17,724 bases of DNA, from assembly GCA_910584035.1 (NCBI GenBank), contig CAJTZR010000031.1, forward strand, positions 1-17,724, written 5' to 3'. Below, piece after piece: positions 9,180 through 16,652 of this stretch; positions within the stretch are counted from its first letter, which is position 1, and every line of letters starts with the position of its first letter. The notes beneath the pieces are model-generated. The model was not told where the DNA came from, searched no databases, and saw only the letters and a program-made list of their open reading frames with translations. The position numbers and the translations under genes were made by a program. This DNA comes from an uncultured Christensenella sp. GTDB taxonomy: Bacteria > Bacillota > Clostridia > Christensenellales > UBA3700.

Positions 9180-9847
9180 TATTTTATCTCCTCTCTGCAT
9201 AGTTTTGCCACTACCTTTGGCAATAGTATATGTTCTTGTTCCAACACTTTCTTTTGTAAGCTCTCTGCGGTATCATTAATCGCAACTCTTACACGCACTT
9301 GCTCAATAATTTCGCCAGTATCTGCACCGCTATCTACAAAATGCACCGTACAACCACTATATCTGTCACCACTTTTGATAACTGATTGATGTACTTTCAT
9401 ACCATAATAACCAATACCGCAATGCTTTGGTATTAGTGATGGGTGTACATTTATGATACGTCTTTCATACTCATTGATTATTACTGGCGTAACAATGCTT
9501 AGGTACCCCGCCAAAACTATTAAGTCAATCTCATACTTTTTAAGTTCTTCAAGAATCGCTTTGTCTCGTGTTTCGTGGTCGCCATATTCCTTTAAAGTAA
9601 ATGTCTTGCAAGGGATAGCATCTCGTCTTGCCCTATTTATTGCAAAAATACCCGCTTTATTTGTAATAACAAGCCTTACTCTGCCATTTATTTGACCGCT
9701 TTTAACACCATCAATGACAGATTGCATATCTGTACCTGAACCACTAGCAAAAATAGCGATATTCTTTTTAGGACAAAGTACTTCTGGCTCTTTTACCTCT
9801 TCATACAACTCGTCATCTTCTTCATCGTAAAATGGAAATTTTATCAT
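9179..9847 (-). CDS. purN: Phosphoribosylglycinamide formyltransferase (GAR transformylase) with acidic N-terminal extension
   Basis: PurN transfers a formyl group from 10-formyl-tetrahydrofolate to GAR, step 3 of IMP synthesis. The usual family start is at KNIAIFASGSGT, about residue 29. The catalytic Asn and His lie in INVHPSLIP, near 132-140, and the essential Asp in FVDSGADTGEII, near 175. The protein has 222 aa because about 28 residues precede the normal start, ten of the first twenty being Asp or Glu (DEEDDELYEEVKE). No ATG between this extension and the core is apparent, and the start at 9847 overlaps the purM stop as ATGA. The extension therefore appears to be real and translated by coupling. 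Its role is unknown. Confidence 0.95.
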   Translation of the reverse strand: MIKFPFYDEEDDELYEEVKEPEVLCPKKNIAIFASGSGTDMQSVIDGVKSGQINGRVRLVITNKAGIFAINRARRDAIPCKTFTLKEYGDHETRDKAILEELKKYEIDLIVLAGYLSIVTPVIINEYERRIINVHPSLIPKHCGIGYYGMKVHQSVIKSGDRYSGCTVHFVDSGADTGEIIEQVRVRVAINDTAESLQKKVLEQEHILLPKVVAKLCREEIK

Positions 9848-10860
9848 AAAATAACACCATTTCCTTTAACTACTTCACCCAAAACATAAGCTTCTTCGCC
9901 CAAATTCTTAAGTTCTGCAATTACAGCACTAGCAATTTTCTTATCAACAGCAAGTACCATACCAGTACCCATATTGAAAGTATTGTACATTTTTTCGTCA
10001 CTAATTTCTGCAATCTCTTGCAATGCCTTGAATAGCTTAGGTACATTATAGTTTTTAACATCAATTTTTGCAGCCAAGCCCTCTGGCAAAATACGTGGAA
10101 TATTTTCAATAAAACCACCGCCAGTAATATGTGCAATACCTTTAATCTCAAATTTTTCAATCAAAGCAAGGATAGGTTTTACATAAAGCTTAGTTGGTGT
10201 CAAAACAACCTCGGCTGGAGTACAACCTAAAGTTTCGTTATACTCGTTAAGTTTTGCCTTATCCTCACCAAACAATTTACGAACCAAAGAATATCCGTTA
10301 CTATGTACACCGCTTGACCTCAAGCCAATTAATGCGTCACCAGCTTTGATTGTTTTGCCATTTATAATCTTGTTACGTTTAACAATACCTACAGCAAAAC
10401 CAGCTATATCATACTCGTCCTCTGGATAAAAGCCTGGCATTTCAGCAGTTTCACCACCAATCAATGCACAACCACTCTCCACACAACCGCAAGATACACC
10501 TTTTACTATTTCAGCTATTCGCTCTGGTATCAATTTACCTTGTGCAATATAGTCAAGGAACAACAATGGTTTAGCACCTTGACATACAATATCGTTTACG
10601 CACATTGCAACAGCGTCAATACCAATAGTATCGTGTTTATCCAATATAAATGCATATTTCAATTTAGTACCAACACCATCAGTACCAGCTACCAAACAAT
10701 CTCCGTCTGGCTTGTCATCTAAAGCATAAAAGCCACCAAAACTGCCTAAGTCACCCAATACACTATTATTGTATGTAGACTTTACATACTCCTTCATTAG
10801 CTTTACAGCCTTGTAACCTGCCTCTACGTCAACGCCTGCTGATTTGTAATCAATCGCCAT
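9844..10860 (-). CDS. purM: Phosphoribosylformylglycinamidine cyclo-ligase (AIR synthetase)
   Basis: PurM closes the imidazole ring by converting FGAM to AIR with ATP, step 5 of IMP synthesis. The 338-aa length is typical. It begins with the family's DYKSAGVDVEAGY and carries the ATP-site motif GTDGVGTK at residues 59-66. DAVAMCVNDI, the GGETAEMPG loop and HITGGGFIENIPR near the C-terminal third are also present. The AIR synthetase fold is shared with PurL. The start at 10860 has AAAGGAGA seven bases ahead and lies two bases after the purF stop. It ends in TGA overlapping the purN start by four bases. Confidence 0.97.
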   Translation of the reverse strand: MAIDYKSAGVDVEAGYKAVKLMKEYVKSTYNNSVLGDLGSFGGFYALDDKPDGDCLVAGTDGVGTKLKYAFILDKHDTIGIDAVAMCVNDIVCQGAKPLLFLDYIAQGKLIPERIAEIVKGVSCGCVESGCALIGGETAEMPGFYPEDEYDIAGFAVGIVKRNKIINGKTIKAGDALIGLRSSGVHSNGYSLVRKLFGEDKAKLNEYNETLGCTPAEVVLTPTKLYVKPILALIEKFEIKGIAHITGGGFIENIPRILPEGLAAKIDVKNYNVPKLFKALQEIAEISDEKMYNTFNMGTGMVLAVDKKIASAVIAELKNLGEEAYVLGEVVKGNGVIL

Positions 10861-10862
10861 TC

Positions 10863-12281
10863 TTAAATCTCCTTTCTTTGTCTTAATTTGTTTTCTATAT
10901 CGTCTGGATACTTTCCATCAAAACAAGCTGCACAGAATGTGTTATATTCCCCAGCTGAACAACTTGCTATTAAGTCCTCAACATCCATAAAATGCAAACT
11001 ATCTGCACCAATTATCTTGCCTATTTCGTCCGCATTCCTTGTAGCACCGATAAGTTCCTCATATGTTTCAATATCTATGCCAGTGTAGCAAGGGTGCTTT
11101 ACTATTGGTGATGCAATTACCATATGTACTGCCTTTGCCCCGCTCTTTTTAAGTAAATCAACTATCTTTTTAGATGTAGTACCTCTAACAATAGAGTCAT
11201 CAATCAAAATAATTTCCTTACCTTGTATATTGTGTTTATGTGGGTTAAGTTTTATTTTAACGCTGTTCTCCCTCATAAACTGATTAGGTTGTATAAATGT
11301 TCTGCCTACATATCTATTCTTTTCCAAAACATCTATGTAAGGTATTCCGCTAGCAGCTGCATAACCTCTTGCAGCAACATTTGCACTATCTGGAACGCCA
11401 GCAACAATGTCCGCTTTTAAATTTAGCTTTTTAGCAAGCCTTGCACCGCACTCATATCTTGCTTCGTAAACACTTCTATTATCAATAAAACTATCCGCTC
11501 TTGCAGTGTATACATACTCAAAAATACAAGGTCGTCTTTCTGCCTTTGCAAAAAACTCACTCTCTAAACCTTTTGAGGATATACTCAAAATCTCCGCAGG
11601 CTTTACGTCACGAATAAGGTCTACACCAATAGCATCAAGTCCGCAAGACTCACTTGATATAAAGTATCCGTCTACACTTTGTCCCACAACCATAGGTCTT
11701 AAACCATATCTATCACGGATTGCATACAACTTGTTTGCTGTCATAATTGCTAAAGCAAAACTACCCTCAAGCTCATTAACTGCCTTTGCAATGTCACATT
11801 CACCATCAATAGTGTTAATGTTAAGCAAGTTTGCTATAACCTCGCAATCTATATTTGTTTGGAAAGTAACGCCTTTTTCAATAAGTTTTTCACGCAAAAT
11901 GTTAGCGTTAGTGATTTTACCATTCATTGCCAATGCAAACATTCCAAATCTGCCCGTATACACAACTGGTTGTGCATTGATTGCATTCTTTAACCCTTTG
12001 CTTGAGTATCTAACGTGTCCCAAAGCAATGTCACCTTGTGGCAAACTTTGCATTACGTCCTCATTAAACACCTCATTTACTAAACCCAAGTTTTTGTAAT
12101 AAGTAATGTTCAAACCAGATGTAACCGCTATACCACAACTCTCTTGACCTCTGTGTTGCAAAGCGTATAAGCCATAGTACATTGTTCTTGCCAAATCTTG
12201 TGTGTCGTGTGAGTATATACCAAACACACCGCACTCGTCTTGAGGTTTATCCAAACTACATTCACAATTATTAATACACAT
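10863..12281 (-). CDS. purF: Amidophosphoribosyltransferase (PRPP amidotransferase), [4Fe-4S] Bacillus type
   Basis: PurF makes phosphoribosylamine from PRPP and glutamine, the committed first step. The 472-aa chain starts with a 16-residue propeptide; the predicted mature N-terminal nucleophile is Cys17 in DECGVFGI. The PRPP-binding motif IILIDDSIVRGTTS lies near 357-371. Four cysteines match the cluster ligands of the B. subtilis enzyme: Cys252, Cys398, Cys450 and Cys453, which become 236, 382, 434 and 437 counted from the mature Cys1 (B. subtilis: 236, 382, 437, 440). An oxygen-labile [4Fe-4S] enzyme is thus inferred. The propeptide itself holds three extra cysteines (2, 6 and 8). The start at 12281 has GAGG eight bases ahead and lies 58 nt after purE. 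purC, often placed between purE and purF in Clostridia, is absent. Confidence 0.97.
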   Translation of the reverse strand: MCINNCECSLDKPQDECGVFGIYSHDTQDLARTMYYGLYALQHRGQESCGIAVTSGLNITYYKNLGLVNEVFNEDVMQSLPQGDIALGHVRYSSKGLKNAINAQPVVYTGRFGMFALAMNGKITNANILREKLIEKGVTFQTNIDCEVIANLLNINTIDGECDIAKAVNELEGSFALAIMTANKLYAIRDRYGLRPMVVGQSVDGYFISSESCGLDAIGVDLIRDVKPAEILSISSKGLESEFFAKAERRPCIFEYVYTARADSFIDNRSVYEARYECGARLAKKLNLKADIVAGVPDSANVAARGYAAASGIPYIDVLEKNRYVGRTFIQPNQFMRENSVKIKLNPHKHNIQGKEIILIDDSIVRGTTSKKIVDLLKKSGAKAVHMVIASPIVKHPCYTGIDIETYEELIGATRNADEIGKIIGADSLHFMDVEDLIASCSAGEYNTFCAACFDGKYPDDIENKLRQRKEI

Positions 12282-12339
12282 AATAATATCCTCTTTAAGT
12301 AAAATTACTTTTAAAATTAAGTTAAATTACAATAATAAA

Positions 12340-12834
12340 CTACTTGTTTAATTTCTCTTGTAATTTTTTGTCAGCCTCAACAACCTTTTTAGCCATATCA
12401 GCTTTATAGTCAGCAAGTTTTTTTGCAAGTTCTGGATATTTAATTGCAAGTATTTGCACTGCTAGCAAACCCGCATTTAAACCACCATTTATAGCAACAG
12501 TCGCAACTGGAACGCCCGCTGGCATTTGAACTGTGGAAAGCAAGCTATCCAATCCATCCATAGTACTGCTTTTGATTGGCAAACCTATAACTGGCAAGGT
12601 AGTAAAACTTGCAAGCACTCCACCAAGGTGAGCCGCTTTACCAGCAGCAGAAATTAAAACCTCAATGCCATTATCAATAGCATTTTGTGCAAAATCGTGT
12701 GCCTCGTTAGGTGTGCGGTGGGCACTCATAACCCTAACTTCAACCTCTACACCAAATTCCTTTAAAATGTCAACAGCAGGTGTAACAACATCTAAATCAC
12801 TAATACTGCCCATAACAATACCAACTTTTGCCAT
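12340..12834 (-). CDS. purE: N5-carboxyaminoimidazole ribonucleotide mutase (class I PurE)
   Basis: PurE interconverts N5-CAIR and CAIR at step 6 of IMP synthesis. The 164-aa protein shows MGSISD at residues 8-13, SAHRTP at 37-42, AAGKAAHLGGV at 63-73 and the DSLLSTVQMPAGVPVATVAI stretch. This is the class I pattern, though GK and GGV replace the commoner GG and PGV. It ends in a Lys-rich helix. The start at 12834 is chosen because AGGAGG lies four bases upstream and family homology begins there. The frame stays open for 20 more codons to an ATG at 12894 that overlaps the stop of a small leader ORF, so a longer form is conceivable. Class I enzymes usually need PurK, which is not in the window. 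It is the first structural gene of the operon. Confidence 0.95.
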   Translation of the reverse strand: MAKVGIVMGSISDLDVVTPAVDILKEFGVEVEVRVMSAHRTPNEAHDFAQNAIDNGIEVLISAAGKAAHLGGVLASFTTLPVIGLPIKSSTMDGLDSLLSTVQMPAGVPVATVAINGGLNAGLLAVQILAIKYPELAKKLADYKADMAKKVVEADKKLQEKLNK

Positions 12835-12854
12835 ATGTCCTCCTAAAATACAAT

Positions 12855-12883
12855 CGCCACAACACATAAAATGCGTTATGGCG
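12855..12883 (-). promoter_or_regulatory. 12-bp leader hairpin just upstream of the purE ribosome binding site
   Basis: On the minus-strand RNA, CGCCAUAACGCA pairs with UGUGUUGUGGCG over 12 bp (two G-U wobbles) around a UUUUA loop. The stem starts 7 bases after the leader ORF stop and ends 11 bases before AGGAGG. The left arm's CGCCAUAAC can instead pair over 9 bases with GUUAUGGUG at 12957-12965, which includes the leader ORF start codon. The following bases, AUUGUAUUUUA, are only weakly U-rich, so either attenuation or translational control is possible. Confidence 0.5.
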
Positions 12884-12890
12884 TAAAAAG

Positions 12891-12962
12891 TCATAAAAAT
12901 ATTGGCATTATGATGCCTTGCAAACTCAAACCAAATTGTCGATAAACAAAGGTATTCACCAT
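12891..12962 (-). CDS. Possible leader peptide ORF of the pur operon, 23 codons
   Basis: This minus-strand ORF starts with ATG at 12962, with GGAGG five bases upstream, an optimal arrangement. It encodes 23 residues: it begins MVNTFVYRQFG, contains two Gln codons and ends in the hydrophobic IIMPIFL. Its TGA overlaps an ATG (ATGA) that opens a 20-codon in-frame run into purE. A ribosome ending here would sit against the 12855-12883 hairpin. No protein family is recognised. There is no run of a single amino-acid codon, so the signal sensed, if any, is unknown. It could also be a chance ORF. Confidence 0.45.
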   Translation of the reverse strand: MVNTFVYRQFGLSLQGIIMPIFL

Positions 12963-12986
12963 AACAGCCTCCAGTATAAAAATTAC

Positions 12987-13083
12987 GTGTTGTTAAATTT
13001 AAGCTAACTCAAATTTAAACAAAAGCTAACGCTTTTTTGATTGATAAATCAAGCAAACACAATTTAATTAACATTAGCTACTG
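12987..13083 (-). repeat. Structured intergenic repeat, copy A (three-arm fold), in the pur 5' leader
   Basis: On the minus strand this copy matches 2488-2581. The closing stem is GTGTT (13060-13056) with AACAC (12991-12987). The arms are TTGA/TCAA (about 13052-13041), AAAAGC/GCTTTT (13036-13021) and an 11-bp TTAAATTTGAG/CTTAAATTTAA (13018-12993, one G-U). Compared with copy B, the last closing-stem pair changes from C-G to T-A. It lies between the predicted pur promoter and the leader ORF, so it should be transcribed in the 5' UTR. Just upstream, 13089-13101 holds a GTGGC-GAA-GCCAC hairpin. Confidence 0.7.
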
Positions 13084-13125
13084 CAAAATGTGGCTTCGCC
13101 ACGCTTTGCGACAGCTTCTGTTTAT

Positions 13126-13154
13126 ATAATAACATATTTTTTATTATATATCAA
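13126..13154 (-). promoter_or_regulatory. Predicted sigma-A promoter of the pur operon
   Basis: On the minus strand, TTGATA (13154-13149) and TATTAT (13131-13126) are separated by exactly 17 bp; each matches the consensus at five of six positions. Transcription would start near 13119. It lies just after the terminator of the preceding ABC exporter gene. The surrounding sequence is AT-rich, so chance matches are possible. Confidence 0.5.
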
Positions 13155-13225
13155 ACTATTGCACAAACTTTTACAAAAAACATATTAACTTTTTTATAAC
13201 CCCCATATAAAATATTTTAATAACA

Positions 13226-13263
13226 GAAAAAACAACCTTCTGCAATCTCTTGCAAAAGGCTGT
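13226..13263 (-). terminator. Rho-independent terminator of the ABC exporter gene
   Basis: The minus-strand RNA forms a 14-bp stem with two G-U wobbles, from ACAGCCUUUUGCAA (13263-13250) and UUGCAGAAGGUUGU (13245-13232), around a GAGA loop and followed by a UUUUUU tract. The same bases on the plus strand would give two mismatches, so it is directed to the minus strand. It lies about 130 nt after the exporter stop and separates it from the pur promoter. Confidence 0.85.
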
Positions 13264-13390
13264 ATTTCGTATTAACTTATGCTAATTTAAAATTATCAAC
13301 ACTTACTAATAAAGTGTATTTTGTGAGCAAATTTGTTGCGTTAGTAAATTTTCAAAATAACAAATAAATTATTATATTAAAACTTAAACA

Positions 13391-16300
13391 TTATTCGCTA
13401 CGCAAAGCATTTACTGGGTCTTTCCTTGCAGCTAAGCTTGCTGGAATAATACCTGCAATCATTGTAAGACCTATACTTAACAATAACATTAACAAAGCTA
13501 TCCATATTGGTAATGCTGCCAAAGTGTATATACCAAAAATGTGTCCAACAATTTGGTTTATTACCACAGATAGAATATAAGTCATTAGCAAACCGATTAC
13601 ACCAGAACCACTACCAATAATAAATGTTTCCGCATTAAATAGAGCTGATACATCTCTCTTTCTACCACCAAGCGAACGAATTACACCTATCTCTTTAATT
13701 CTTTCGATTACAGATACATATGTTATAATTGCAATCATTACAGTAGATACGACAAGTGACAATGCTGTAAATGCAATAAGTGATGCTGTAACTATACCAA
13801 TAAGAGTATTAATCATATTAATAACTACTGCTAAGTTATCTGTGTAAGTCATTTCTTCTCTATCTTCTGCTTTTATTATTTTTCTATTTAACTCTATATC
13901 TTGGTCACTATTCCATATATCAAGATACGCTGTTGCTAAGTCCTTTTGAGCAAAGTTTGTACAGTAAATCTTAATAGCAGACGGATAGTCAAGACCTCCC
14001 AACTCTCTTATTGAAAGAGTATAAATCTTTGGTAGAGACGAAATATTTACATCACCTATATTAGGCAAATTACCAAAGCTTGGCATACTGCCAATATATG
14101 ATGTCAAATCAAGTTCCTTACCTACAACAGCCTCATTACCAGTATACTCTGTACCTTTTATCCAATAAGAATAATTGTATTTAATTGGCATACCTTTATA
14201 ACCAGTTTCAGTTTTGTAACAAGTGATAGTGTCCATTTTAAAATCATTCAAAGCATTAACAAGCTGTGATTTACGTCCATTAACAATAGCCTCTTCCGCA
14301 AACGCTTGTGTGTAATAAAATCCACTTTTCAAAGCACCACTTGTAGCACCCTCTTTTGGCCTTAAAATTGCAGTAATTTTTAATTCCTTTCCAGTCCATT
14401 TTGAATTTACATATGGATTGTAATTACATTTAAGAGAATCAGCTGTACTCGCATTTAAGTCAATGCTATAAATAGAATCATTAGGATACCAAACGAATTT
14501 TTTATTCATTAAGTCATTATAACTGAACTTTTCTTTCCATAAAGATTCCTTGTAATCATTACTATTAAATGCTTTACTAATAATATTTACAAATTCCTCT
14601 TGAGTAAAATAACCAAATTGAGCAAGTAACAAGTCAGACAATGCTGAATCGTCATTTACAACAATCATTATTTCATTAGCAGCTGTTGCAACCTTGCTTG
14701 TTTTTTTGTCAGAAACTATATCATATTGTGACAAAATAAAGTTATTATCACTTGGTGCCTGCATAAAACTTTCATTTGCCAAATTAAAGTATTCAGAAAA
14801 GTTTTTAAATTGAGTATTTCCACTAGTTCCAGCACTTTCAAGTACAGACTTATAAGTTTGTTTTGCAGCAGACAATGAAATATTTTTTGTAGCTCCGTCA
14901 AATTTAAATTCTGTATACAAGTTGTTTGATAAATTCAAACCATATTCAGTAGATATAGCCGCATAATTTTCTTTAGGCATCGCCTTTACAAAATCAACAT
15001 ATTGTTTAGTAATATTGTTTGTTACTTGATATGCTGACATATTTTCACTACGCTCAACAAGACTTTTAATTACCTCTTCAACATTAATGTATCCATCTTC
15101 TATAGATTTTTTAATAATTTCGCTCTTGTCGCTGTTTGTCATTCCATTCATTAACGCATTTAAATCAAATGCTTGTTCACTAACCGCCACTGGGTTGCTT
15201 TGCAACATTTTATTTTGCATATCGTCAATATAAGTTCTTACACCACTAGACAATGCAAGTACAAGTGATACACCAATGATACCAATTGAACCAGCGATAC
15301 TAACCATAATTGTACGACTACGTTTAGAAAGCAAGTTTTTCAAAGACAATTTAAAAGCTGCCCAAAAAGAAAGTTTTGCTTTTTTAGGTTTACTATATTT
15401 CTTTTCTTTTTTAATATCTTTCTCAATATCAGAATCAGACGAACTTTCCTCAGTTTCTTGAACAGGTTGATTTGGAATATGTCTTCTACCGATAATTAAA
15501 TTTTCATTTAATTTGTCGTCATCAATATCCAAAGCCTCGCCATAAATCAAGTTACCAAACTCTGTCTTTTTTTCTTGTTTTTCTGTGCTCTCTTTCGCAC
15601 TTATATTTTCGCTATTAATTTGTTTATTCTCTAAATCATTAGCCTTTAATAAATCTTTTTCATTTAAGTCAGAGTTATCTGTTACTGCAACTTGTTCGTT
15701 ATCACTCGATTGTTGACTTTCAATTGCATCTACTGCTACTTTTTCTTCGTCAATGCCGTTAAAAGGTGCGGTATCAGCAACGACTTCACCATCAAGCAAT
15801 CTAATTATACGTGTAGAATATTGCTCTGCAAGTTCTGGATTATGAGTTACCATAATAACAAGACATTCTTTTGAAATCTCTTTTATTAAGTCCATTACTT
15901 GAACAGAAGTAACTGTATCCAAAGCACCAGTAGGCTCGTCTGCAAGCAAAATCTCTGGGTTATTAACTATAGCTCTTGCTATAGCAACCCTTTGACATTG
16001 ACCGCCAGATAATTGATTTGGCTTTTTATTGTATTGACCTTTTAAGCCTACTTTATCTAAAGCCTCGTGTGCTCTTTGAACACGTTCTGCCTTTTCCACG
16101 CCAGAAATTGCAAGTGCTAATTCTACGTTTTCAGAAATAGTTTGGTGAGGAATCAAATTGTAAGACTGAAAGACAAAACCTATCCTATGATTACGATAAG
16201 TATCCCAATCTCTATCTTGATAATTTTTTGTACTGATGTTATCAATAAACAATTCACCTGAAGTATACTTATCCAAACCACCAACGATATTTAGTAAGGT

Positions 16301-16435
16301 AGTTTTTCCGCAACCAGATGGTCCAAGAATAGAAACGAACTCACTTTTACGGAAAGCAATATCCACACCTTTAAGTGCTTGTACCTTATTGTCACCAACT
16401 AAATAATCTTTGGTAATTCCATTTAGCTTTAACAT
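13391..16435 (-). CDS. Fused ABC ATPase-permease, MacB/FtsX-type exporter
   Basis: This 1014-aa protein combines an N-terminal ABC ATPase with a MacB/FtsX-type permease. Walker A GPSGCGKTT is at residues 38-46, LSGGQ near 142, ADEPTGALD near 165 and the H-loop MVTHN near 193. A charged, low-complexity linker of about 100 residues (roughly 235-345) is followed by a Lys-rich segment and a first membrane helix near 375-398. A large, presumably extracytoplasmic domain of about 460 residues comes next. Three C-terminal membrane helices begin near 870, 940 and 978, with the coupling motif ERIKEIGVIRSLGGRKRDV between the first two. The start is ATG at 16435, with AAAGGAG five bases upstream; a TTG five codons earlier overlaps that site and is rejected. 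Family knowledge suggests export of peptides, antimicrobials or lipophilic compounds, or mechanotransmission. The substrate is unknown. It follows the marR gene on the same strand by about 220 nt. Confidence 0.9.
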   Translation of the reverse strand: MLKLNGITKDYLVGDNKVQALKGVDIAFRKSEFVSILGPSGCGKTTLLNIVGGLDKYTSGELFIDNISTKNYQDRDWDTYRNHRIGFVFQSYNLIPHQTISENVELALAISGVEKAERVQRAHEALDKVGLKGQYNKKPNQLSGGQCQRVAIARAIVNNPEILLADEPTGALDTVTSVQVMDLIKEISKECLVIMVTHNPELAEQYSTRIIRLLDGEVVADTAPFNGIDEEKVAVDAIESQQSSDNEQVAVTDNSDLNEKDLLKANDLENKQINSENISAKESTEKQEKKTEFGNLIYGEALDIDDDKLNENLIIGRRHIPNQPVQETEESSSDSDIEKDIKKEKKYSKPKKAKLSFWAAFKLSLKNLLSKRSRTIMVSIAGSIGIIGVSLVLALSSGVRTYIDDMQNKMLQSNPVAVSEQAFDLNALMNGMTNSDKSEIIKKSIEDGYINVEEVIKSLVERSENMSAYQVTNNITKQYVDFVKAMPKENYAAISTEYGLNLSNNLYTEFKFDGATKNISLSAAKQTYKSVLESAGTSGNTQFKNFSEYFNLANESFMQAPSDNNFILSQYDIVSDKKTSKVATAANEIMIVVNDDSALSDLLLAQFGYFTQEEFVNIISKAFNSNDYKESLWKEKFSYNDLMNKKFVWYPNDSIYSIDLNASTADSLKCNYNPYVNSKWTGKELKITAILRPKEGATSGALKSGFYYTQAFAEEAIVNGRKSQLVNALNDFKMDTITCYKTETGYKGMPIKYNYSYWIKGTEYTGNEAVVGKELDLTSYIGSMPSFGNLPNIGDVNISSLPKIYTLSIRELGGLDYPSAIKIYCTNFAQKDLATAYLDIWNSDQDIELNRKIIKAEDREEMTYTDNLAVVINMINTLIGIVTASLIAFTALSLVVSTVMIAIITYVSVIERIKEIGVIRSLGGRKRDVSALFNAETFIIGSGSGVIGLLMTYILSVVINQIVGHIFGIYTLAALPIWIALLMLLLSIGLTMIAGIIPASLAARKDPVNALRSE

Positions 16436-16652
16436 ATTTGCTCCTTTCAAACTATATATACTATTTTCTTTTGTAGAATTTTTATTTTGCTTTTATTGTA
16501 ATATTTTTTAATTTTCCAGTTTTTAGACGAGTTGGTATTGATTTTTGTTCCAACACTAACCGCCCAAAATTTACATATTAAGCTTTTGCTCCACCAATTC
16601 ATAACATAATATGCAAATTGCAATCTTTTACTTTACATTTTACTTGTAGATA

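Larger units (their letters stand above)
12895..13390. other. Intergenic region between the ABC exporter terminator and purE
   Basis: The region holds, from right to left, a small ACACTT/AAGTGT hairpin (13299-13317), the exporter terminator (13226-13263), the pur promoter (13126-13154), a GTGGC/GCCAC hairpin (13089-13101), repeat copy A and the leader ORF. The 5' UTR of the pur mRNA would be about 285 nt. No conserved core of the purine, PRPP (ykkC-type) or ZTP (pfl) riboswitch is visible. Confidence 0.7.

Noticed and set aside
11506..12099. 197-codon open frame antisense to purF, and similar antisense frames in purL, purD, purH and purN
   Set aside because: They are complements of well-conserved enzyme genes, have no ribosome binding site or family resemblance, and arise from codon bias.
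12835..13120. Purine, PRPP (ykkC-type) or ZTP (pfl) riboswitch in the pur leader
   Set aside because: The conserved cores (for example TCTACC of the purine class or the CCGCCTGGGC-type end of pfl) are not found on the minus strand. The leader is explained instead by the repeat, a small ORF and a hairpin.
16436..16450. TTG start five codons upstream for the ABC exporter
   Set aside because: It overlaps the AAAGGAG site that serves the ATG at 16435.
16500..16620. Further copy of the 2080-2140 sequence between marR and the exporter
   Set aside because: Only short scattered similarities (GACG-GTT, TTTTT-CCA, TAAGCTTTT) that could be chance in AT-rich DNA.
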